A stretch of 64,000 nt of DNA, taken from positions 1-64,000 of the forward strand of contig JAUHWG010000043.1 in NCBI GenBank assembly GCA_030424595.1. The letters run 5' to 3'. Numbering within the stretch: the first letter of the stretch is position 1; each line of letters opens with the position of its first letter. Below are positions 57,547-64,000 of the stretch, piece by piece. A program made the translations under genes and the position numbers. Source of the stretch: Polyangia bacterium. Lineage in GTDB: Bacteria; Myxococcota_A; Polyangia; Nannocystales; Nannocystaceae. The notes under the pieces were generated by a model that saw nothing but the letters and a program-made list of their open reading frames with translations, did not search any database and was not told the DNA's origin.

Positions 57547-58032
57547 CTAGCGGGGGCGTCGTCGGTCTGCGGGGCCTGTCGTCGGCGGAGTCTTCCCGTC
57601 GGCGGTGGCCTTGCTCTCCTTCGGGGGCGTACCGGGCGTGCTGGCCTCGGCGGTGGGCGGGCTCGGAGCAGGGGCCGGCGGGGTCGCTTCTGCTGCGGCC
57701 GGTCCGGTGATCGTGCTGTCCCGGTTGGTGATCGTCGGCTGGAGCTTGCCGTCTTCGTCGAGGCTGAAGCGGATCTCAGTGTGGATATCGACGACGAGGC
57801 CGGCGATCACCCGCTGGAGCATCTCGACGGAGTCCATGTTGTCGAGGAAGGAGCGGACCTCGTTGGCGAAGATCCGCACAAGCTCACTCTTCGTCCCCTG
57901 AGCGAACCCCGCGACGTTGCCGAGGGCGCCCTCAGGGTCGAGGAGGCCGGTCAGGCCCTCGCTGAGTTTGCGCCGAAAGCTGTAGCTCGAGGGGCGCTCG
58001 CCTGGGTCTTCCTGGTCCGGGCGATCTGACAT
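57547..58032 (-). CDS. Soluble helical protein with Pro/Thr tail, unknown
   Basis: 161 residues. Residues 15-105 are mostly helical (RRKLSEGLTGLLDPEGALGN, SELVRIFANEVRSFLDNMDS, VEMLQRVIAGLVVDIHTEIR), a little like phasin or gas-vesicle accessory helices. The last 55 residues are Pro/Ala/Thr-rich and disordered. No signal or membrane segment. Divergent from the TIGR04552-like gene. Confidence 0.7.
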   Translation of the reverse strand: MSDRPDQEDPGERPSSYSFRRKLSEGLTGLLDPEGALGNVAGFAQGTKSELVRIFANEVRSFLDNMDSVEMLQRVIAGLVVDIHTEIRFSLDEDGKLQPTITNRDSTITGPAAAEATPPAPAPSPPTAEASTPGTPPKESKATADGKTPPTTGPADRRRPR

Positions 58033-58497
58033 GCCTGCACCGTACTCGGAGGCTGCGGCCGGCGCTAGCCCAGATGCGGCCGGCGCAGGCCCTCAAGGGA
58101 GCGCGGCGCGTCGACCACGCTCCTGCGGATCCGCCACAGCGGGGTTCTCTAGCGCTCTGGAGCCTCCTCAATCCGCGCGATTTCCGGGCTTTCACAGATT
58201 CGTTGGAATGTGATATCTGCGGCCTCGCGTTCCTCGAAGTGACAGGGTCACTCGTCGAGCGGCGCTCTGGTCTTGTCCTACATTGTGCGACATTTTTTCG
58301 ACGACGCCGCCCCCGTGGTACGTCGTTCTCGCTGACCACTCCTGAACACGACCGGAGCCCGACTCTCCATGACCGCCTATCTCGGAAACATCTGTGCAGC
58401 TCTCATCTCAGTCGGCCTCTTGGTGGGCACCCTACGGTTCTCGCGGCGGCTTAGCTGAATCGCGTAGCGCTCGCGCGAGTCGCGAGGGACGGCCGCT
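58033..58497. other. 465-bp divergent promoter region
   Basis: Between two divergent genes. It has an AT-richer patch around 58180-58215 and 58260-58300 that may hold promoters, but no clear -35/-10 pair. One possible very short gene (58369-58458) is listed separately. Confidence 0.5.
58369..58458 (+). CDS. Possible 29-residue membrane peptide
   Basis: ATG to TGA, reading MTAYLGNICAALISVGLLVG then TLRFSRRLS: one membrane helix with a positive C-terminus, 40 bp before the TIGR04552-like gene. No ribosome-binding site is evident, so it may be chance. Confidence 0.25.
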   Translation: MTAYLGNICAALISVGLLVGTLRFSRRLS

Positions 58498-59562
58498 GTG
58501 AGCGTGCCTTCCGACGGTCCCATCGGCGGAGTGCAGAGCGCACAGAGCCGCTGGCGACGAGTGGAGGGCCTCGGTGGCCTGACCCTCCAGGACACCAACG
58601 AGATCCAGCTCCTGCTACGGGGACAGTCGGTCATCGACTGGCACCGTCTCGCCTACACCGACCAGGCCCAGGCGCGGAGCCTGCTCGAGCTCAATTGCAT
58701 CGACATCGATGATCCCGAGGACCTCGCCCGCCTCGAAGAGGTCCGCCTCCAGGCGGTCCGCTACATCAGCGAGGTCCTCCACATCCGCCTCGACGGGCGC
58801 ATCGCCAGCGAGCTGCCGTGGCTCGAGCTGCCGCTGATCGCCTCCGGCAAGAGCGGCTCGGCCCAGCGCCAGGCCTGCATGCTGCTGAAGGTGATGCACA
58901 TCATCTATCACCTCGACGCCCGCGAGCTGCGGACGACCTTGGCGATCTCCGACAATCAGATCTTCTCGTTGGTCGAGGAGAGCGTGACCCTGATGATCGA
59001 CGCCCTGCGGACCGCAGGGGTGCCGGTCGTCGAGTTTTCGTGGTCGCGCAAGACCAAGGAGTCGCTGATCACCAAGATGCTGGTGAAGCGAGAGACCAAC
59101 GCCGCGCGGGTGTTTGATCGCCTGCGCTTCCGCTTGATCGTCCGTGAGCCCCGCGACCTCGTGCCGGCGCTCCACATCATGCTCCGCCGCTGCATCCCCT
59201 TCAATTATTTGGTCCCGGGGCAGACGGTAAACTCGCTGATCGATCTGGACACCCTGACGACCACCCACGAGGAGGGCGCTCAGGCTGAGGACGGGGCGGA
59301 GACCAACGAGTTCTCGGGCGCGGGCTTCAAGATCTTGAATTTCATCGCCGACCTGCCGGTGCGCGTCGGTGAGCTGATCTCCGCCGACGAGCGCCAGGCC
59401 CAGGGGCGCGGAAACGTCGTCTTCGTTCTCGCCGAGTTCCAGGTGCTCGATCGGCGGACGGCCGAGTCGAACGAACAGGGCGAGAACTCGCACGTGCAGT
59501 ACAAGCACCGGCAGCACCAGCACGTCCGTGTCCGCCTCCTCCGCGAGCCGCGGCAGCCGTAG
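58498..59562 (+). CDS. TIGR04552-like conserved myxobacterial protein
   Basis: 354 residues. It opens with GLGGLTLQDTNEIQLLLRGQ and SVIDWHRLAYTD, the pattern I recall for TIGR04552. The middle segment TKESLITKMLVKRETNAARV then FDRLRFRLIVREPRDLVPAL and IPFNYLVPGQTVNSLIDL resembles the nucleotidyltransferase core of RelA/SpoT synthetases (Lys-rich strand, Asp-Arg-Leu-Arg-Phe-Arg, a following helix). The classical catalytic residues are not certain. The C-terminus is His/Gln-rich (HVQYKHRQHQHVRVRLLRE). Cytoplasmic, role unknown. Confidence 0.75.
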   Translation: MSVPSDGPIGGVQSAQSRWRRVEGLGGLTLQDTNEIQLLLRGQSVIDWHRLAYTDQAQARSLLELNCIDIDDPEDLARLEEVRLQAVRYISEVLHIRLDGRIASELPWLELPLIASGKSGSAQRQACMLLKVMHIIYHLDARELRTTLAISDNQIFSLVEESVTLMIDALRTAGVPVVEFSWSRKTKESLITKMLVKRETNAARVFDRLRFRLIVREPRDLVPALHIMLRRCIPFNYLVPGQTVNSLIDLDTLTTTHEEGAQAEDGAETNEFSGAGFKILNFIADLPVRVGELISADERQAQGRGNVVFVLAEFQVLDRRTAESNEQGENSHVQYKHRQHQHVRVRLLREPRQP

Positions 59563-59706
59563 GCAGCGGTGGGGCTCCGTGTGCCCGCCACGGTCGCCCG
59601 TCCTGCCGACCGCGGACGAGAGCGCCGCTCCCCGGCCGACGCCGGAGAGCGAGCAGGAGGACGCTCGCGCTTGCCCCCTGTCGCCGTCCGGCGGTACCGT
59701 TGTCTG

Positions 59707-60441
59707 GTGAGTTGGGCCTACGCGTTCTCCATTGCCATCGTCGCGGCGCCTGCGGCTGAGCGTGTTGGCTCCGAGGAGCCGGTGACCAGCGAGGTCATCT
59801 CGCTCTCCCAGGACGCGGTCGGCCCCGAGGGCCCCGTCCCCTCCTGGGAGATCTGGCAGGACTACGTTCGGATCAAGCGGCCGAACGGGCGTGGTACTGG
59901 GCTCTTGATCGCGGCGGGCGCGACCTACGGGGTCGGGATCCTCGCCCAGCTCACCGACGTCGCCATCAACGACGGTCTGGGGAGCGGCTACGCCGAGCGC
60001 CTCTTCTTGGGGGCTTCGATGGTGCTCGCGCCGGTCGGCGGCTTCCTCCGCGGGCGTGACGATGCCTTCGTCGACGCCGCGGTCGGTCGGCGCAAAGCTT
60101 CTTCCAAGGTCATGATCGGCGTCGGCCTGGCGATGGCCGGGATCGGGGCGATCGCGGGTCTCGCGAACGAGGGCATGTGGTGGCAGTGCCGGATCAACGA
60201 GACCGGGCCCTACTATGTCGAGCCGCCGCCGGACGTCTTCGTCGCGGAGTCGGTCTGTCGCTCGGGGGTCTCTCGTCTCGTCCTCGACGGCTCCGCCCTG
60301 ATGTTCGGGGGCGGGCTGGCGATGGGCGTGTGGGGCCTGAAGTACCGCAAGGACTCGAAGAAGTACGAGCGGGCCGTGATCTCCGTGGTCCCGCGGATGC
60401 AGCGATCCCAGGTCGGGATCGGGATCGTCGGGAGCTTCTGA
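59707..60441 (+). CDS. Membrane protein of unknown function
   Basis: 244 residues from a GTG at 59707; the upstream open stretch is Arg/Pro-rich and not believable. An N-terminal signal-like segment (AYAFSIAIVAAPAAERVG), then three or four membrane helices: GLLIAAGATYGVGILAQL, RLFLGASMVLAPVGGFLRG, KVMIGVGLAMAGIGAIAGLA and LVLDGSALMFGGGLAMGVWG. A Cys pair is in CRINETGPYYVEPPP and SVCRSGVS. No family recognised. It shares one base with the next gene (TGATG), so the two are co-translated. Confidence 0.7.
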   Translation: MSWAYAFSIAIVAAPAAERVGSEEPVTSEVISLSQDAVGPEGPVPSWEIWQDYVRIKRPNGRGTGLLIAAGATYGVGILAQLTDVAINDGLGSGYAERLFLGASMVLAPVGGFLRGRDDAFVDAAVGRRKASSKVMIGVGLAMAGIGAIAGLANEGMWWQCRINETGPYYVEPPPDVFVAESVCRSGVSRLVLDGSALMFGGGLAMGVWGLKYRKDSKKYERAVISVVPRMQRSQVGIGIVGSF

Positions 60442-60671
60442 TGATCGGGCAGAGGTCCCCCAGAGACGTCCGCGTCGGCTCCCTCCTCGTCGCGCTCGCG
60501 ATGCTGGCGCTCTCCTCGTCCGGCTGTGCGGGCAAGGTCCAGGACTCCGAGATGCGCGCGGTGTGGGTGCCGCGCGACGCCTCCCACGGCCTCGTCATCG
60601 ACGAGGAGGAGAGTAAGATCCACAGCATCTATCGCCCAGCGACCGCCGACGACAAGGGCCCGAGGGGATGA
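60441..60671 (+). CDS. Small lipoprotein
   Basis: 76 residues: a basic N-terminus, hydrophobic core and lipobox SSSGC (about Cys29), then about 47 residues (VWVPRDASHGLVIDEEESKI). It starts inside the stop codon of the membrane protein gene (TGATG). Likely a small partner of that membrane protein. Confidence 0.7.
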   Translation: MIGQRSPRDVRVGSLLVALAMLALSSSGCAGKVQDSEMRAVWVPRDASHGLVIDEEESKIHSIYRPATADDKGPRG

Positions 60672-60806
60672 GGATGGGGGCGGCGAAGGACCGCTAGATG
60701 TAGGAGCAGCACCCCCTTGCGACGAGCCTAGGGGATCGAGACGCGCTGTCTGCGCTGCCAAAGTGTCCTCTGCCTGCTACACTGCCCCGTCGAGGTCGAC
60801 CGAGGC

Positions 60807-61325
60807 ATGGTTTCGAGAATGTCGCTTGGAGAGGGGCGTAGCGGGCCAGATCGAGAGCCGCTGTGGTTCTCGACGCTGCTCTCATCGATCGAGACCAGCA
60901 TCTCGCGCTGCGTCGAGCTGACCGAGCCCATCGAGCAGCACCTCTCGCGCTCACCGGAGGCGCTCGAGCTCGACGCGCCGACGACCTTCGTCCTGCCGCT
61001 CTCCGGGCGCACCCCCGAGGAGCTCGACAACCTCCTGTGGTGGTGGTCGAATGTCCTCGAGGACACGTCCGTGTCGATCGCGAGGAGCTGCGCGATCGCG
61101 GCCCGCCGGCGTCAGCACGACATCCGCGTCGCCGTCATCGCCAACACTCGGGCGGGCTTCATCGAAGGTCTCCGCTCGCTCGCCCGTGAGAAGCTGGTGC
61201 TCTGGTGTGAGCCCGGCGTGAGCAGCAGCTACGTCCGCCTCGGCGTGCAGCATGTGCGCGGCAAGTGGGTCGACTGGCGGAGCCTCTACGGCCGCGAGTT
61301 TCACCGACTCTTCAGCTCTGGCTGA
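60807..61325 (+). CDS. Small soluble protein, unknown
   Basis: 172 residues. TTFVLPLSGRTPEELDNLLW and WWSNVLEDTSVSIARSCAIA suggest an alpha/beta fold. RQHDIRVAVIANTRAGFIEG, LRSLAREKLVLWCEPGVSSS and QHVRGKWVDWRSLYGREFHR continue it. No signal peptide or membrane helix. No family recognised. The start could be MSLGEG a few codons in. Confidence 0.65.
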   Translation: MVSRMSLGEGRSGPDREPLWFSTLLSSIETSISRCVELTEPIEQHLSRSPEALELDAPTTFVLPLSGRTPEELDNLLWWWSNVLEDTSVSIARSCAIAARRRQHDIRVAVIANTRAGFIEGLRSLAREKLVLWCEPGVSSSYVRLGVQHVRGKWVDWRSLYGREFHRLFSSG

Positions 61326-61362
61326 GCCCGGCTCGGGTCGGGCGCCGACCGGCGCGGGCTAG

Positions 61363-61520
61363 CAGCCCGTGGCAAAAGTCCCGCGCGCTCTCCAGCCCTC
61401 GTCGTCCCTCTCGGCCCCGCGGAAACTTGCGGTACGGCCCAGTACAGCGGCATTTCGTCGAAGCCGAGAGGGCCGACGATTGCGGCGTGAGAGCACACGG
61501 GACTCTTGCCACGGGCAGCT
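61363..61520. mobile_element. MITE-like element with CTAG flanks
   Basis: 158 bp bounded by CTAG on both sides (61359-61362 and 61521-61524). Terminal inverted repeats: the left end CAGCCCGTGGCAAAAGTCCC and the reverse complement of the right end CTGCCCGTGGCAAGAGTCCC match at most positions and continue into GCGCTCTC / GTGCTCTC. No protein. A degenerate copy is at 6095-6250. The right CTAG is also the left CTAG of the neighbouring foldback element. Confidence 0.85.
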
Positions 61521-61524
61521 AGGC

Positions 61525-62880
61525 CTGAAATAAGCGCTGGCGTGAGGTGCCCTCACAAGCCCGCGTAGAACCCCTGATGACACGGATTTCGCGCTTCGAC
61601 CGTATCTGTGCGGGTGAGCGCTCACCTTGTGCTTGACGACGGGCGGAGCTCGGAGGCTGAAGGCGGGCGGGCGAGGGGCGACGAGGCGGGTCCCTCGCGG
61701 ACGCGGGTCCTCCCATGCCACGTGCTCGCCACGGGATAGGCTGACGTGCTTGAAGAGACAGGTACGCGTGTCTCCGCGCGAGGCACGGGTCCTCCCGCTG
61801 CGTCCCACCCGTCGCCCCTCGCTCGCCCGAGCGAGTCTGTCGGGGCTCCGCTGGACGCTCGGCGATCGTCTCGATCGAGAGAGTGACCCTTGGTACAGAT
61901 CATATGAAGTCGGGAGCAGATCTGTAGGCGCTCCGCTTGCGAGTACGTGGATCGCTTGCTCCCGTAGGTCTTCGCTCGGTACGTGCTCGTCGAGACTCTC
62001 GACGATGATGAGAAACAGCGCGCGTCGTCGGCCGAGCTTCGGTCCGTGTCGAAGTCCAAGCGAGCGCGAGCCTCCGAGGCCCCAGTGAGAACACCGAGCG
62101 GGACAACTCGCGCGAGTCATCTCAAGGCCGACCCTCGGCGAGAACGGAGCCCACAGGCAAGCGCTTGACCGAAGTGCAAGAGCTTCGAGCCTCCGCCGGT
62201 AGAGTTGGTCGTCGACCCGGCTCCTGTGACCCCCTTCGCTGGGCTCACGCTCGCGGCTCGATCGATCGCCTCAAGCTCCGGCGCTCGATCAACGGCCGCG
62301 TGAAGGTCTTCGAGAACAAGCGCGGCTACTAGGAAGCGACGCATGTCCTGAGCCACGTCTACAACCTCTTCCTCGGCGGCAGCTTCGTGCTCGGTGTTCT
62401 CACAGGCGTTTCGGAGGCTCTGGATGGCTCTGGCTTCGGTACGGACCGAAGCTCGACCGGCGATGCGCGTTGTCGCTCATCATCGTCGAGAGACTCGACG
62501 AGCATGTGTCGAGAAGGTCTACACTCGCGAGTCCTCTACGCACCCGGTAGCGGAGCCCAGGAAGACTTGCTCGGGCGAGCGAGGGGCGACGGATGGGACG
62601 CAGCGGGAGGACCCGTGCCTCGCGCGGAGACACGCGTACCCTGTCTCTTCAAGCACGTCAGCCTATCCCGTGGCGAGCACGTGGCATGGGAGGACCCGCG
62701 TCCGCGAGGGACCCACCTCGTCGCCCCTCGCCCGCCCGCCGACAGCCCCCAAGCTCCGCCCCTCGCCAAGCACGAGGTGAGCGCTCACCCACACGGATAC
62801 AGCGCGAAGCGCAAACCCCGTGTCACTGACGATTCTACGCGGGTTGTCTAGGACGCCTCACAGCAGCGCTTATTTCAGGG
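61525..62880. mobile_element. Foldback mobile element, copy 2, full length
   Basis: 1356 bp between CTAG (61521-61524) and CTAG (62881-62884). The ends read GCCTGAAATAAGCGCTGGCG (left) and, on the other strand, CCCTGAAATAAGCGCTGCTG (right). The arms 61525-61852 and 62549-62880 are about 330-bp inverted repeats, and inverted similarity resumes at 61984-62100 against 62390-62507. The centre carries a transposase-like remnant (62261-62430). The whole element aligns with 22514-23741 in reverse orientation. No intact transposase, so it must be moved in trans or is dead. Confidence 0.85.
62261..62430 (+). pseudogene. Transposase-like remnant in foldback copy 2
   Basis: Reads IDRLKLRRSINGRVKVFENK, RGY, an in-frame stop, then EATHVLSHVYNLFLGG and VLGVLTGVSEALDG. 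Same segment as in copy 1 but interrupted by TAG and with one extra residue (GGSF). The resemblance to DDE transposase C-termini is suggestive only. Confidence 0.45.
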
Positions 62881-63741
62881 CTAGAAGCCGACGTCGCGGC
62901 ACTCGCAGAGCTCTGGATCGTCGCAGGTCTCGGGGGCATCAGCGGCGGAGGGAGAGACGAACACCTCGAAGACGCGGCTCATCTCCTGCGGGTTGGCGTC
63001 GATCCGGGCCCAGATCTCCGCGCTCGTGTCGGCGCCGCCGTCGATCTCTGCGATCTGATCGTTGCTCAGGTAGGGGATGACGACGGGGGCTGTGCCCTCG
63101 AAGAGAGTGTCGCCGAGGAGGAGCGGCCCGGCCGTGACGTCGAGCGCCGGCTTGTAGGCGCAGAGTGCCGGGTCGAACTTGGCGAAGACGTCCGAGGGGC
63201 ACTCGGAGCCGACGACGTCGCGGTAGTAGATCGTCGCGGCTGCCTCGCAGGCGCCGCCTGGGCAGCGGTAGGCGTGTCGCATGGAGAAGGCGTTGGTGGT
63301 CAAGCAAGGGTGGACACAGGCCTCGAGGCGGATCGGGAGGGCTTGCCCCGGCTTGACCTCCTTGGGCACGCAGGCGCGGCCGCGGAAGTAGGGGACGGTG
63401 GTCGGACCTGGATCACCGTCGGGATCCCCTGGGGAGGTGCACTCAGGCGCTGTGTCACAGGGGGCGGGTTCGATCGTCGTCGACTCACCGCCGGTCGGGT
63501 TGTCGGTCGTCGCGGTCGTCGACGTTCCCGAGGTGCCGGTTCCAGTCCCACCCTCGGTGCCAGAGTTGGTCCCCGGAGCGGTGAGGGTCGAGGTGTCGGT
63601 CGCTCCCTCGGTGAGCGGTCCGTCCGTCGTCACGTCGCTCGCTGTCTGGAGGGCGACCGTCACCATCTCGTAGTTGTCTTGGCAGGCGCTGACTGTGAGT
63701 AGGAGGAGTGACACGAAGAGGTGCGATTGGAGCCTGACCAT
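62881..63741 (-). CDS. Lipoprotein with Thr-rich linker
   Basis: 286 residues from the ATG at 63741 (a longer open frame upstream is Arg/Pro-rich and rejected). A signal peptide ends at the lipobox TVSAC (Cys20), then a Thr/Gly/Ser linker (about 35-90) and a compact domain with paired Cys (LEACVHPCLTTNAFSMRHAY, CPGGACEAAATIYYRD, CDDPELCECRDVGF). The stop codon TAG is inside the CTAG that borders the foldback element, so the insertion kept the gene intact. Function unknown. Confidence 0.8.
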   Translation of the reverse strand: MVRLQSHLFVSLLLLTVSACQDNYEMVTVALQTASDVTTDGPLTEGATDTSTLTAPGTNSGTEGGTGTGTSGTSTTATTDNPTGGESTTIEPAPCDTAPECTSPGDPDGDPGPTTVPYFRGRACVPKEVKPGQALPIRLEACVHPCLTTNAFSMRHAYRCPGGACEAAATIYYRDVVGSECPSDVFAKFDPALCAYKPALDVTAGPLLLGDTLFEGTAPVVIPYLSNDQIAEIDGGADTSAEIWARIDANPQEMSRVFEVFVSPSAADAPETCDDPELCECRDVGF

Positions 63742-63982
63742 CGCCGCCAGTGTACGGGGGGGGCGCAGGCGCGTCAGCCATCGCCGAGCAGGTGACCGGA
63801 GAGCCGGTCGCGGGTTCGCGCTAGATGGCGACGTCATCGGCCGCAGGTCAGCGCTTTCGAGCCCCTGCCTGCGATGACCGGTCAGTCGAGCGAACGCGCA
63901 ATGTTCGATCCCCGTGCGCGTATACGGCCGCGATGTTCGGCAGGCGGAGGAGAGGACGTTGTCCTGGTGGAGGGTATCTCCA

Positions 63983-64000
63983 ATGCAGACATGCGAACGG
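63983..64000 (+). CDS. Possible start of a gene leaving the window
   Basis: An ATG at 63983 with GGAGGG eight bases upstream (63969-63974), reading MQTCER up to the window end. Too short to name. Confidence 0.25.

Overview
The window is high-GC DNA with very strong third-position G/C bias. It most likely comes from a myxobacterium (Myxococcota), probably Nannocystis/Plesiocystis/Enhygromyxa-like. The clues are: many lipoproteins with Thr/Ser/Gly-rich linkers followed by Cys-rich modules, long Glu-Pro linkers, DUF4388 and MopE-type calcium motifs, a Hanks-type kinase, a TIGR04552-like protein, and a LexA box of the Myxococcus type in front of lexA. This assignment is an inference from gene content; no rRNA is present.

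Layout. 1-16.1 kb is mostly minus strand: a histidine kinase cut by the window edge, a DUF2334-type deacetylase, a HTH-DUF4388-TM-SUMF1 fusion, an exported barrel-like protein, a Cys-rich lipoprotein, an ECF sigma factor with a membrane partner, a glycosyltransferase, an epoxide-hydrolase-like enzyme and a three-lipoprotein operon. Two small plus-strand metal-binding genes (SEC-C, HNH) interrupt it. 16.1-22.5 kb is plus strand: tolQ, tolR, a TolA/TonB-like gene and tolB, then a lone receiver protein, a Ppx/GppA phosphatase and a PHP phosphoesterase. 22.5-23.7 kb is a truncated foldback mobile element. 23.8-29.6 kb has an AraC regulator, an MBL-fold lipoprotein, pntAB and moaC. 29.6-31.4 kb is a repeat-rich non-coding stretch plus a lipoprotein with four Cys-rich repeats. 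31.5-34.8 kb is a tight TetR - AAA ATPase - TOPRIM set, divergent from a Coq4-like gene. 34.9-40.3 kb holds glmS and an M16 peptidase pair. 40.6-51.6 kb is the housekeeping block: tRNA-Gln, prs, rplY, pth, hppA, rpsF-rpsR-rplI, dnaB, a Ser/Thr kinase, a purine nucleoside phosphorylase and a dead aldehyde-dehydrogenase homologue. 51.8-61.3 kb has a large TonB-family protein, lexA and mostly lineage-specific genes. 61.36-62.88 kb is a 158-bp MITE-like element abutting a full-length foldback element, followed by one more lipoprotein.

How it fits together. The core is envelope energy and transport (Tol system, TonB-like proteins, proton-pumping transhydrogenase and pyrophosphatase), nucleotide and PRPP metabolism, and translation/replication. 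Around it lies a lineage-specific set of surface lipoproteins. The most unusual parts are (i) the two foldback elements, both sitting on CTAG sequences that contain a gene's stop codon, (ii) the TetR-linked AAA/TOPRIM pair, which resembles split OLD/PARIS-type defence modules, and (iii) several fusions or apparently catalytically dead paralogues.
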